DNA of 64,000 bases from Euryodendron excelsum (GCA_033060915.1 CM065388.1:22838501-22902500), one strand, 5' to 3'. Counted from the first letter of the stretch, positions 1-10,660 are shown. Notes: a model not told the origin generated them from the letters alone. Program-made: numbers and translations.

Positions 1-940
1 GCAGGTTGATAGGCTCTCTCACACAAGCTTTCACTTTTGGTGGCTTTGAGAGCGAGCAAAGTTAAGACGTTATAGGCTATTGCATCGCTCTATTTTGAGA
101 TAGAATGAGACCTAATTGTCGAAAATTGATGGTAGTTATTTCTTGGTATCCATCACAACCTATTTAAAAGCCAGATGTGAGTTTTACATTTTGTCGCCTT
201 CTAAGAGGGCCATCAAATGAGAAACACAAGTTAGGTGCTTGTTGAGCGACTAGACTAAGATCTGTATAGTGTTGATAGTCTGACATAGGTTCTTCGAGGG
301 AACTATTCACAGTAACATGTATTTATACTACATGTGCTAAGTGACCAAATTTAAGGAGGTGAACGAGTCCCCAGTCTCTTCACCGTGTGAGCCCTTACCG
401 ATCAATAATGATCATATCTTACTATACTCTCATTATGACTTTTGACTATGCCATAAGGTGAAAGGGTTAATGCAGTTACTTTAGCATGAAACCTTATGGT
501 CATGATTGATTCGATCTTCTGGAAATCACTGGGAAAGCGGTTAGTCTTGATTCGAGTGACATGAGGGCAAAGGAAGAATTATCATAAACATTAGGCATAT
601 ATTCATAGTGCGCAACTTACATTCGCTTTTCAGTATAAAGTATGAATATAGTGCTGACCTCAAGGGGTTATGTATGCTTCTAAAGGGGGTGAAGAGACCT
701 ACACTGATGTATTTAGATGGATTTGGGGTACTTAAGACACTTGTTTCTCATTTTTAGATGTGGTTGATATCTCTATGCTGGTTTTATAAAATTTAGTGTA
801 GAGTTCCCAAAATTTAAGTGTATTCAGCGGTTGCACGATTCATTTGTTGTATGATTTTACATTATGGTATCTGGCTAGTTGAGAGATTGTTGTTGAGCGA
901 TTGTTGTTGTCTTGATGCATACCTATGTGCGAGTGGAAAA
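1..940 (+). mobile_element. Non-coding 3' part of a Copia-like retrotransposon
   Basis: No convincing coding frame is visible. The stretch leads directly into a short purine run (gagtggaaaa, 931-940) followed by an LTR-like TGTTGGTATAACC. A purine tract next to TGTTGG is the usual junction between the 3' end of a plant Copia element and its 3' LTR, so I read this as the eroded internal 3' region. Pol is not recognisable, so the superfamily call is an inference from the junction only. Confidence 0.35.
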
Positions 941-1524
941 TGTTGGTATAACCGATTCGGGTCGGTTCGGGTTCACATCGGTTCGGGTGCCATGGGCATG
1001 CTCTAACCCAAAGAGCCACCCACCACTTATGTTAGGTGGTTTAAGCATGCTCCCACTTACCTTGGTGGTTGGGGTGGTTGTTTAAGCATGCTCTCACTTA
1101 CATTAATGGTTGTGGTGGTTGTTCAAGCATACTCTTACTTATCTTAGTAGTTGGGGTATGTGTCAACCACTAAGAACTAGGAATGGTAGATCTATTCCAC
1201 ACTTATAAATGTTCAAGAGATCAACAGAAGAAGTAAGATTTTAGTGACTGCATTTTTGTGTGTACAAGAGTGTGTGAGCAATTCTCTCAGTGTCTCTTCC
1301 AAAATACACAATCAAGATAGGCTATTGAGTTGTGATTAATGTGGATGCTTTTGATTTTTCGGAAAGGTTTGATTGCATTCTACTGCGGGTAGATTTACAG
1401 AAAAAACGCAAGTATACGTGGAGAATTTTTCGGTTCAAGATTGGCCTTTTGGACTTGCTTTTGGACACGCTTTAAGAGGTAAACCCGATTACCACTTCCT
1501 CTTTAATTGTAGACAGATTTTACA
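941..1524 (+). mobile_element. Probable Copia-type LTR
   Basis: It starts TGTTGGTATAACC after a polypurine tract and ends ...CAGATTTTACA, giving TG...CA termini over about 584 bp. It contains a TATAAAT box at 1204-1210, and a short region (1020-1150) with repeated GCATGCTC-CACTTAC units. The partner LTR would lie left of the window, so no target-site duplication can be tested. It is followed by an A-rich run at 1529-1560. Confidence 0.5.
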
Positions 1525-2962
1525 CATCAAAAAAAAAAAAGAAAAGAAAAGAAAAACAATAGTTGCAAAGAAAATGAGGAGCAGGATTAGATAGTGATAT
1601 GTGCCATATCTACCAAATCTTAGGTCATGGGTTCAACTCATCCTTCACTTCTCCTTAAGCTTTGAACCCCTGATGCCAAAAGAAAAAAGACAAAGAAAAT
1701 GAAATTGAAAAATATTAAAAAAAACAAAGACCTTAATTATCAAGTTTGGAAAGTAGGAGAATGCATTTCCTTTCTCGTTAGTTAGTACTAGTGAATTTTT
1801 GCTTAACTTCAATAATATGTTATCAAGCTCTATCTGTCTATTTAACCACTTAGGAAAGTAACGTCCTCTAGGCAAAACGAGGAATGGTAACATGTGATCC
1901 AAGTCCACATATTAGCTAGAGACATGGCGAAACATATTATTGGTCAGTAAGCTCCAAAAGTCACAATTGGATGCTTTTTGCCCACTTTAACAAATGGGCA
2001 ACCAAATCTTTTAGATGTGTTCATTTGGACTCAAAGACATAAACTGGGGTTGTCCTTTAGTCACTTAAAGTAGTAATGAATCACATGATGCCATTGTCCA
2101 CATGAGCCCCACATGCTCTCGTTTTGCTCCCAAAAAACTTGTCCTCTTAAATTACAAATAGAATCTGCATCCCATTATTCCCCCTAAAGCATACATTGGA
2201 AGCTGAGTCTTAACCTTCACCAGTTGAGTTGAGGGCAAGTTCAGGTCAACTTGAATAAGTTGGTCAGGTTATGTATTGGCCAGTATCTACTGCAATAGCA
2301 CTTTTTTTTTTCCTATTTTGTTTTTCTGTTTTGTGTTGTTTTGCTTTATTTTATTTAACAGAGTAACAAGACAACTTGACCAGTGTTATGTTTTAAGATT
2401 GACAAAACAACCAAGTGTTACTTAATTAACCTATATATATACATGTATTTTTGTATCTGTGTTTTAGACATTACTTTTATACGTCATTATTATATATACA
2501 GTACTATATAGGAAACGATTTGTTTCCATATCTTTTTCGTGCATCTCACCTTTTGCAAATCTCATCGGTAGATTTGATCCATGCTCATTTTATAGCCTTT
2601 ATACTTTGTTAAATTTCAAACAAATAATATGGAGACCAAGAGTTAGATCGATCAGCCACACACTTGCATTTCTGTATATGATATAACAATAATTTTAAGA
2701 GCTACTTGGATAAGATAAGTCTTCATCTTATCTATATATACACCCACAAATATACATATATGTAATAATAATAATGAAAGCATCCTCAAACACAAAGAAC
2801 CCCGAAAATATGATAAAAGCTGTGTATGAATATGATTACCAAACCAACTACGTTGAAGACAATAAGCATATATATATATATATACATCCATGTTTTGTAA
2901 ACTTCTAGATAAGGCAGTTGGTGAGATAAATGAAGTGTGATCAAGAAGGAGAGATGTGTGAC
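1525..2962 (-). other. No gene seen; probable intron 1 of the phosphatase gene
   Basis: Apart from an A-rich run and AT dinucleotide runs (2429-2440, 2872-2885) I see no coding signal on either strand. It lies directly downstream, on the minus strand, of a good splice donor at 2961-2962. I searched it for the expected second phosphatase exon by eye and found none, so either the intron is longer than the window allows or the rest of the gene is lost. Confidence 0.4.
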
Positions 2963-3163
2963 CTGAAGAGCAACTTCAGATTGGTTTTGAGTCCCTCTTC
3001 TTCCCCAGTCACCGACGACCAAAACGCTAAGCGACCCATCGGCTTTGGCCGGGTGTTCGAACCTCTGAAGCTCGGCACCGGCAAGAGCCAAACACAGCCC
3101 AAGAACAGCAGTGATCATTTTGAAAGAGAGAAGCAAGGTGTTGCTGCTAAACGGAGCAACCAT
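2963..3163 (-). CDS. Purple acid phosphatase, first exon only (partial)
   Basis: This 67-codon exon encodes the N-terminus of a small plant purple acid phosphatase, a secreted or vacuolar binuclear-metal phosphomonoesterase. Seen: Met1, a second possible start at Met16, a hydrophobic signal-peptide stretch (roughly residues 16-30), and the first metal-ligand block VLVVGDWGRRGTQNQS (residues 47-62), whose GDWGRRG is diagnostic of the family; the Asp is a metal ligand. After CTT CAG the sequence is GTCACA, a normal splice donor; open frame beyond it (to 2786) is intron read-through. The family is about 330 residues, so roughly four fifths of the protein, including the GDNFYDNG- and GNHD-type metal motifs, is missing here. 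Possible TATA box about 95 bases upstream. Either a real gene continuing beyond the left edge or a truncated relic. Confidence 0.8.
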
Positions 3164-3258
3164 GGCTGTGTAACAAAAACTAAGAGGAGGAAATGGTGGT
3201 GGGTATGGGGAAGTTAAAAAGAGGAAGGCTTCCTATTCTGATGGAGCCTAAAGGCCTC

Positions 3259-3266
3259 CTTTTATG
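3259..3266 (-). promoter_or_regulatory. Candidate TATA box of the phosphatase gene
   Basis: The minus strand reads CATAAAAG here, about 95 bases upstream of the first ATG at 3163, a normal spacing for a plant 5' UTR of 60-70 bases. Single weak match, so only a candidate. Confidence 0.35.
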
Positions 3267-4507
3267 GCCTATTGGATAATGCTACAATTTAACAGATCGG
3301 ACAAAAACAATATGTTAGAAGGGATGGGCCAATTATTTATTGCATACGCCAATTGTGTGTAATAAACCGTAAGTGGACAAAAAAACACCACAAAAAAAAA
3401 AAACCACCGCTAAACTAAAAAAATTATTTAGTACGGTCTGGAGTACCATGTCTTAGTTACTCCACTACTCACATAGTGATAAGGACCCACAACACAAGTT
3501 AAGTAACGCTACAAAAGTATTGAATAATTTTTTAAATGTGGAGTCTTTTTGTTAAAAGGTTACTGCTATGGCATATATTTTTATGGAAAATGTAAACTAG
3601 ATTGTTGTTGTAAAAAAAAATTCATACAAAGCAACGGGAATAGTGCCTTTTTTGCAATTATGAAATACAATAATGTCCTTTGTAGTTTTTGAATAACTGA
3701 AAATAAATAGGTCACATCATTTGGTACAAAATCTCTATATATAGAATCTAAATGTATAGCATTATCTATATTTTATGCATAAATACTTTGAGTTTATACA
3801 CCATGAATATCGTTTATTTGAAAATCAAACAAAATTTTTATAAATTTTAATTTTTTTTAAAAAATAATAAAAAAATGCTAACAACAAGCGTTTCAACCAT
3901 CACTCTCCGACAGACCCTTAGCATTTTACTTTCCCGCTTTAACCAGCTACTGTCCCCAATCCCTTCCATTTGAACAACCATCATAAAATTTATTCTTTTA
4001 GAGACCAATGATTTTCTCTCTCTACATCGGTCAATGGGTTTTTCAATCCTTCCCCTCTCTCCTCACTTATCTTGTCTTTTTTTTTTTTTTTTTTATTTTT
4101 TCTACCAGATTTTTATCTCTATACATCGCCCAATGTGTGCCTTACCCTCTCTCCTCACCTCCATATATCCGATCTTCTTTTTTGTTTATTTTATTTTTTT
4201 AACTTTTAATATTTATTTTTGTTTTTTTTATAGACTGCATGCGGTCTATACCAAAATTTCTCGTCTCCTCACCTAGATCTTATTATTTTATTTTATTTTA
4301 TTTCTGCCACTCAATTCATTAACAATGCCTGTCAACACGCATCGCTGGACAGCACCCAACCACAACGTTCATCATCCCTTCCACCGACGAGGGACGACGA
4401 GCAATTTCCATTGCTGTGGATATCCATTATTATTTGCCTTCGTTCGAACCCGTCAACACCCGTCTTTATCGTTGAGTAATAGTTTATCTCTTTGGACGAT
4501 TTGCTTC
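3267..4507. other. Intergenic AT-rich DNA, no gene seen
   Basis: Contains long T runs (about 4078-4096) and TTTTA-type simple sequence (4284-4303). Open frames here are pyrimidine-rich low-complexity translations without recognisable domains. Confidence 0.5.
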
Positions 4508-5529
4508 CACTACTAGAAAAGAAGGTCATTGCAAAAATTCATTTTACGGTTGCAAATAAGTCAATAATATTTTTAGTGACGAAATTGTCACTGTTGTAAA
4601 TACTTTTAGTGACACCTAAGCCAGACACCGGACACATTTAACGACGGTCTGAAAACCGTCGCAAATACAATAGTCGACAAGTTTTTGCAACCATTACCTT
4701 GCCGTCGCTAAATATTTTTTACGACAACTTTAACTGTTGCAAAAAACTTTTAGCGACGGCCAACAATAAAGCCATCGCATAAAAATGACACAAAAAAGAC
4801 ATCTATTTAGATAGTTCCTAACACTTTTAGCGACAGTAAAATTGTCGCTAATACCTTTTATCTTAAAAAAATTAATTTTCTATATTATTTACAAATAATT
4901 TTTGTAATTTTTTGTTTCACTTGATAAAATGTACATTTAACATGATCCAAATAACAAAATTCACAAATTCATTCTAATCTAAATATTTAACATAGTTAAT
5001 AAATATCTTTCAAATATCTATCCAAACATGAAATTGTCTCTTATTAAAATTCATACAATAAAAAAAAATTATAGTCTCTCATAATCCAAAATTCATACAA
5101 CAAAATAGAGTTTTTAGTCTATCACAAAAATAAACCCCTACAGAAACGCTATCAACTTATTCTTTGGAAATAACCTTAAAGATAAAAGAAATATAAATAT
5201 TAGATATAATAATGAACACAATAAGATAATTAATAGATATACATATAAATATGTGGACTTATTAAAATAAAAATGCAATTTACATTATGAGAATGTCAAA
5301 CTACCTGTTGGCTGACAGATTTTCTAACAATTTTAATGTTGTTGCGAGATCTTTGTAAGAGAATATTAGGTTTTTGGGCATTTTTAACAAAAACTTTGTA
5401 TAAATTTTGACTCAATGGTTCTCCATCAACTACTGTAAATGAATTCATACTAATAAGAAGTCGTTTAGCTAATTTGAGTTTCAAAAGACCAAACCAAAGC
5501 AAAAAATCATTTAATCCTTCCTACAATAA
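4508..5529 (-). mobile_element. CACTA (En/Spm) transposon end, truncated by LTR A
   Basis: Starts CACTACTAGAAAA at 4508, the signature terminal inverted repeat of CACTA elements. It is followed to about 4860 by an array of GCGACGG / CCGTCGC-type subterminal motifs in both orientations, typical of the transposase-binding ends. A C-terminal coding exon lies on the minus strand at 5296-5520, so this is the 3' end of the element. At 5530 it is cut by a Tat/Ogre-type LTR; it resumes at 10812 for about 230 bases. Confidence 0.75.
5296..5520 (-). pseudogene. CACTA-element protein, C-terminal exon
   Basis: A splice acceptor TTGTAG lies just before the exon (5521-5524 on the plus strand) and the exon ends at a stop at 5296. 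Residues include LAKRLLISM, VVDGEPLSQNLYKVFV and a short tail. The same block, with PLGPEFSKVFVEL, occurs at 49624-49887 in a second CACTA end. The arrangement (VGGxPLGPxxxxVxV-like block near the C-terminus) is familiar from the Transposase_24 (Ptta/En/Spm) proteins of plants. Upstream exons are interrupted by LTR A and not identifiable. Confidence 0.55.
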
Positions 5530-5734
5530 TGTAAGCACCCCATTTTTGACCGCTCGGCAGTCTACACTTCGTCCAGACTTGTGTTTAAGTCATTGTGGGC
5601 ATATTCCAATCAAAACAACTTTTTAAGTCCAAATCTCACATGTCCATTGCCTCGCGGGCCTGCCAGGCCCAAATAGAGGCAAAATGACCAAAATGCCCTT
5701 AGGGGCATTATCCTTTCCTTTTCGATTTCAATCC

Positions 5735-6250
5735 CACTCTCGAGACAGTTTATTCCTCGAGATGGTTCCAATCCAAGCACGTCTTTTCGGAGACGGTAAG
5801 ATCCTTTTTAATCCCTCTCTCGGGACAGTTTATTCCTCGAGATGGTTCCAATCCAAGCACGTCTTTTCGGAGACGGTAAGATCCTTTTTAATCCCTCTCT
5901 CAGGACAGTTTATTTCCCGAGACAGTTCCAATCCAAGCAAGTCTTTTCGGAGACGGTAAGACCCCTTTCCAATCCCTCTCTCGAGACAGTTTATTCCTCG
6001 AGACGGTTCCAATCCAGGCACGTCTTTTCGAAGACGATAAGTCCCATTTCCAATCCCACTCTCGAGACAGTTTATTCCTCAAGATGGTTCCAATCCATGC
6101 ACGTCTTTTCGGAGACGGTAAGACCCCTTTCCAATCCCACTTTCGAGACAGTTTATTCCTCAAGACGGTTCTAATCCAAGCGCGTCTCCTCGGAGACGGT
6201 AAGACCCTTTTCCAATCCCTCTCTCGAGACAGTTTATTCCTCGAGACGGT
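5735..6250 (+). repeat. Tandem array of an ~81-bp repeat in U3 of LTR A
   Basis: About six copies of a unit containing CACGTCTTTTCGGAGACGGTAAG, found near 5778, 5859, 5937, 6018, 6099 and 6180. Each unit also carries CTCTCGAGACAGTTTATTCC. Both CGTCT..AGACG and CTCGAG are self-complementary, so every unit can form small hairpins. The spurious long open frames on both strands arise because 81 is a multiple of three. LTRs B and D have only one to three units; E has about five. Confidence 0.85.
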
Positions 6251-6464
6251 CCGAGTAGCGAAACTACTCACAAAATCGTTAGAGTAGCGGAAATACTCAC
6301 AAGTAGGTCGATATAGGGAATTAGCAACAAACCCCTGTGTCACGATGACCGCCGTTAGAGTGGCGGAAACACTCAAAACCCAGGTCAACACCAGTGTCTG
6401 TTAGCCCACTTCAGTGAAAAACGACCAAACTGCCCTTTGGACCTTTTCCGAGACCTTCCGGTCA

Positions 6465-7000
6465 AGATGACCATTTTGCCCCTAGGCATCCCAATGCCTC
6501 GGGAACCACACCGGCTTTGGGTATCAAACCGGTAACCCTCTGAGATTGCTTTTTATAGTACTCTCAACCTTCCTTTGTCTTTCCGAATCATTCCGAGTTA
6601 GTTCCGGCCAACTTGGTACAAAATGACCGTTTTGCCCCTGGTGGGCCGGTCTCCTTTTTCAACCACACCGGCTCTGGGTATCAAACCGGTAACCTCCTGA
6701 GACTACTTTTTATAGTGTTCTCAACCTCCTTTACCTTTCCGGATCATTCCGAGTCAGTTTCGGCCAACCCGGTGCGAAATGACCGTTTTGCCCCTGGTGG
6801 GCCGGTCTCCTTTTCCGAGCACGCTGGATCTGGAAATCAAATCGGAAACCTCCGAGAACATTCTGAATAATGTTTTCAGATCCCAAGTCTTCTTCCAGGA
6901 CAGTCCGAGTTTGTCTCGGCAGTTTCTCGGTCCGATTGACCGTTTTGCCCCTAAAGGCCCGATCAACCTTTCCGACACATCTTATCCTCACTTTTCAAGT
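6465..7000 (+). repeat. Tandem array of a ~157-bp repeat in U3 of LTR A
   Basis: Four diverged units, each with the core TGACCGTTTTGCCCCT, at about 6468, 6622, 6778 and 6937. Units also contain GGGTATCAAACCGGTAAC and TCATTCCGAGT. Unit number differs between LTR copies: about three in B and D, two in F, six in E. Confidence 0.85.
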
Positions 7001-7209
7001 CAAATACCTCCAGGACACTATTTTAAGTGTTCCTACTCTTTTCTGGCCTTCCGGGTCATTCCCGACTCCTTCAAATCATTCCCGGACTTTCCAGAGCCAC
7101 TCTTGGTGAAGCTAGGCTAAAATTTGCATGGTAGTCACTAGTACAGGCGCCCAAATCTAGTCAAAGATACGTTGCTTGCCGACCTTAAACATTTCCTAAA
7201 TGGCTGGCC

Positions 7210-7260
7210 CCACTACTAGTGGCGCCAAGCCAAAAAATGGCCTGGCGCCACTCCTAGTGG
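7210..7260 (+). promoter_or_regulatory. GGCGCC hairpin upstream of the LTR promoter
   Basis: Two arms of 22 bases (7210-7231 and 7239-7260) are complementary at 19 positions around a 7-base A-rich loop. The arms contain AGTGGCGCCAAGCC. The same structure lies at the same distance from the TATA box in B (18673-18723), D (from 44068) and E (54026-54078, inverted). Position about 60 bases before the TATA box suggests a promoter element, but function is inference. Confidence 0.6.
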
Positions 7261-7318
7261 CGCTAGTGTAAACTTTGGCCTGACGCCACTGCAACAGATG
7301 CCAGTATTGTCCAACCTC

Positions 7319-7325
7319 TATAAAT
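7319..7325 (+). promoter_or_regulatory. TATA box of LTR A
   Basis: TATAAATACAGAGCCTC is conserved at the equivalent place in B (18782), D (44164) and, more diverged, C and F. It would put the U3/R boundary near 7350, giving a U3 of about 1.8 kb and an R-U5 of about 3.4 kb. Confidence 0.7.
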
Positions 7326-7648
7326 ACAGAGCCTCATTCAACGTGAAAAGGATCCGCAAATTCAACCTAAAAATCATATAGTTCGATATACAGAGCTTGA
7401 ACACTCCAAGAACCCTAGCCTCCTTAGGTTTTCCAAACCTTAGCCACTATACACTAAACTCTAGCCTTTTATACACTCCTATACATCCCCATACACTCAT
7501 AGACTAACCTTCAACCCTCCTTCGAAGACTTGAAGATTTGTAATCTGAAGTTTGAAGCTTGAAGACAACTCTTGAAGACTGAAGGTGAAGATCAAGACGA
7601 AGACTGAAGACCGAATAAAGCAAGGTGCGCAAAATAACAAGACATACG

Positions 7649-7650
7649 GT
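7649..7650 (+). promoter_or_regulatory. Candidate splice donor in the LTR leader
   Basis: The leader from the TATA box ends in ACATACG|GTAGGCT. A GTAGGCT at this place is kept in B (19111), D (44478), the duplicated right half of D (45585) and E. It is followed by a CT-rich tract. A leader intron would be one explanation, but no acceptor is assigned with confidence. Confidence 0.25.
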
Positions 7651-7899
7651 AGGCTCCCTATTTAAATTTTCGCACCTCCCCCCTCTCTCTTGTCTCTCCT
7701 AACCCACTTTGGTTTTCTCTATTTTAATCCCCAATCTCTTTTTCCCCCTTTCTTTGCATGCTTGAAACAAGGGGATTCTTGGTCCATGTGTAGGATTAGG
7801 CTATTGGTGAGTCACCGTGTCGGGGGCTTTCTTCTAGTCTAACCAGAGACCACGTGGGTCCGGCCCCCTTAATTATGTGGTGAAGCCTTAGCCTTGTAT

Positions 7900-9940
7900 G
7901 TTCATGACCCCAAATTGCATTGTGCATATCATAGTCTTGCATCTTCCAAAATTCGTTTTCAAACTCGTTTTCAAAATCGTTTTCAAACTTGTTTTCAAAA
8001 TTGCATCAAAATCTCTTTTTCAAAAACTTGTTTTCAAAACCACAATTCTAGGGTGATTCTAGCATTTCCATGGCTAAGGTTGCTTTAGGAAAGTGTTACA
8101 TTAAAAGTGACCTTTTTGGTCTATATTTTCAAATCTTATTATTTTTCAAAACCACTTTTTTAAAAGTGGTTCTAGCCTTCTTATGGCTAGAATCGCTTTT
8201 GGGAAGTGAGACGTTTTCATACCTTCCAAAAACTTTCTTTTTAAATCTCTTCCTAAAAAATCTCTTTCAATATACTTTCCTAAAACTCTTCTCTTCAAAA
8301 TTGTTTTCAAAAACTCCCTTCCAAAATCTATTTTTCAAAACTCCAATTTTCAACTCCTTTCCAACATCCTCTCCCCAAAATCCACTTTCTAAAAACGTTC
8401 CCCAAAAATCTTTTCAAAAACTCTCTTCAACAATCTTCTACCAAAAACCTTCCTAGAAAAACTCTCTCTAAAAATCTTTCCAAAATTTTCCTTCTAGAAA
8501 TTCCCCTTTAGGATTTTCCTTCCAAAATCTACGTTTCCAAAAACACACTTTCCAAAAACTCCTTCTCTTTAAAATCTCTTTCCCAAAATTCTACCTTTAA
8601 ATTCACTTTCCAAAAACTCCTCTCTAGGATTCCTTTCCAAAAATCCCTCTTTCCAAAAAATGCACTTTCCAAATATCCTTTTTTCTTAAAGCCCAAGTCA
8701 AGCCCTAGAAACCACGATTAGAAAACCCTAATTTTCTCTCCAAAAACATGATTTTCAAACTTTGCCCCCAAACCTAGGTTTCCAAAACCTCTTGTTTTCA
8801 CATCCAAACTATATATGTTTTCAAAACGTCTTTTCTACGTTAAAATTCCACACTTTCAAAACTAGGGTTTCTAGAATCTCCCTTTCCAAATTTGTGTCAA
8901 ATCCTATCTTCCCTTTAGGAAACCAAATCAAATCTCTCCGCTTAGGAAACCAAATCCAATCCTCCGTTTTTGGAAACAAAACCAAACCTTTGCTTTTAGA
9001 AACCGAATCCAATCCCTTCTTAATCCAAACATTTCTTAATTCAATTCCTTTCTAAACCATAAAGTTTCCTAAACCTAAACTTTAAATCTTTCCTTAAACT
9101 TCAAAATCCAACTCCTTCCTAATCTTTCACTTTCCTAAATCTTAATTTTTCAAAACTTGAACATAGCAATTTTTCCTAAATTCGAAAACTCAACTTTTCA
9201 AATCTTTTCTAATTCAACCCTTTCCTAATTCTACCCCCTTTCCAAACCGTAACTTTTCAAACCTAAGTTTTTAAACCTTTCGAAAATTCAAATCTTTCCT
9301 AATTTCAAGATTTTCTAAAACTCAAACTCTAAAACTTTCTAAATCTTAAAATTTCTAAATTTCAAATCTTTCCAAATTCTAAGCTTTTTAAATTCAAAAC
9401 TTTCTTAATTCAAACCTTTTCTAAATCTTTCCTAATTTAAAATCTTTCTAAAATTCTAAGCTTTCTAAATTCAAAACTTTCTTAACTTGAAACTTTCTAA
9501 ATTCTAAGTCTTTCTTAAACTAAACTTTTCCTAATTCAAAACATTTCTAAATTCAATACTTTCCCATTTCAAAACTTTCCTAAAGTGAAAACTTTTCTAA
9601 ACTCAAAACTTTCTAAATTCAAAACTTTCCAATTTCCAAACTTTCCTAAATTCCAAACTTTCCTCATTTCAAAACTTTCCAAAAATGAAACTTTCCTAAA
9701 TCAGACCTTTCCTAATTCGAACATTTCCTAAATCCAATCTTTCTTAAACTCTTAAGTCTTTCCTAAGTCTCATCTTTCTTAAGCTAGGTTTCTTAAACCT
9801 TCTCTTTCCGAAACAAGTCCAAATCTATCTTTTCAAATCAAAGTCCAATCTTCTCAATTTCAATTTCCAATTTCCTCTTCTAATTTCAAATCAAATTTAA
9901 TTTTCAATTCAATCTCTTTCTTCCAATCCAACAATCTCTT
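7900..9940 (+). repeat. CT-rich degenerate repeat tract (R/U5 of LTR A)
   Basis: About 2 kb built from loose variants of CTTTCCTAAATTCAAAA. The plus strand is strongly depleted in G. The tract gives many weak open frames that are low-complexity shadows. The equivalent tract occurs in B (19400-21300), D (45880-47380), E (51580-53400, inverted) and, in weaker form, F (62220-62860). No gene. Confidence 0.75.
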
Positions 9941-9944
9941 TTCA

Positions 9945-10020
9945 ATCGGACTTTTGTCCGAACTACGACTGACCTGATTCCCCTAAAGGGATACGTAGGC
10001 AACCTTCATAGGTGCGGTCA
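9945..10020 (+). other. Conserved non-coding island 1 of LTR A
   Basis: Contains GTCCGAACTACGACTGACC and GGATACGTAGGCAACC. It is nearly unchanged in B (21309-21386), D (47383-47456), E (51490-51575, inverted) and F (62863-62942), while the flanking CT-rich tract has diverged. The pattern suggests constraint on RNA or DNA, for example a structured leader element; the role is not known from the sequence. Confidence 0.6.
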
Positions 10021-10369
10021 CAACACTTTTCAAACTTTCAATTCCACCCTCATGGGTGTAGTCTCCACATTTTCAAATCTCAAATTTCAATCTATTTTCG
10101 AAATTTCAATTTCCAAATTTCTATTTTCAAATTTCTATTTCCAAATTTTCAAACTTTCCAATTTCAGTTCAATCTCTTTAAATCTATTTTCAAATCAAAT
10201 CAAATCAAATCAATTTCAAATCAATCTCTTTCTAAATCTATTTTTCAATTCTCTTAACTTGCACTTGCATATCATGCATCATGTTAGTTTCTTTTCAAGT
10301 ATTGTTTTTTCAAAGTGGATAGGATTGGCCAATAGTTAGTTGAAGACTCTCATAGGTGAATCTAGGATA

Positions 10370-10460
10370 GATTGACATGTAAGTATCGAAAAGGCGGGGT
10401 AGGGTGATAGCTTAGTGTGTCTTCCCTGCACGTAACCAACCTCCGAACTTAGGATCACTG
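10370..10460 (+). other. Conserved non-coding island 2 of LTR A
   Basis: Contains the GGCGGGGTAGGGTGATAGC stretch and CCCTGCACGTAACCAACCTCC. The same block is found in B (21697-21775), D' (30358-30437), D (47767-47840), E (51095-51170 inverted) and F (63158-63232). Non-coding. Confidence 0.6.
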
Positions 10461-10624
10461 ATTTCAAAGACCAAAAAGGAGTTATTTTTCAAAAAGGGCT
10501 AAATATTTTCTAAAGGTTGCCAAACAACCTGTTTTCCTAAAAACCCTCTCTTGAGGAGATATTTTCAAAATCGTTTTCCAAAAACCCTAAGTGTAGTCTT
10601 CGGATTATTCTTAGTTTTTAGGTG

Positions 10625-10660
10625 ACCTAACTCACCTTAATCAAGTTAGGTGGCGACTCC
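10625..10660 (+). other. LTR hairpin followed by an internal PBS-like decamer
   Basis: CCTAACT...AGTTAGG forms a 7-bp stem, immediately followed by TGGCGACTCC at 10651-10660. These ten bases equal the first ten of the true PBS of element D (30799-30808). The decamer is also in B (21972), D (48042) and F (63435); it has one change in D' (30635) and E. Confidence 0.65.

Noticed and set aside
1601..1660. Possible SINE or tRNA-like B box (GGGTTCAACTC)
   Set aside because: No matching A box, no poly-A tail in the right place and no target duplication.
2786..2962. C-terminal extension of the phosphatase ORF
   Set aside because: Starts at a good splice donor and reads into an (AT)n run; intron read-through.
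5900..6391. 163-codon minus-strand ORF
   Set aside because: It is a translation of the 81-bp tandem repeats, which are a multiple of three; no domain, and the same repeat is non-coding in sibling LTRs.
8070..8456. 128-codon plus-strand ORF
   Set aside because: Phe/Lys/Ser-rich translation of the CT-rich LTR tract; not conserved in LTRs B, D or E.
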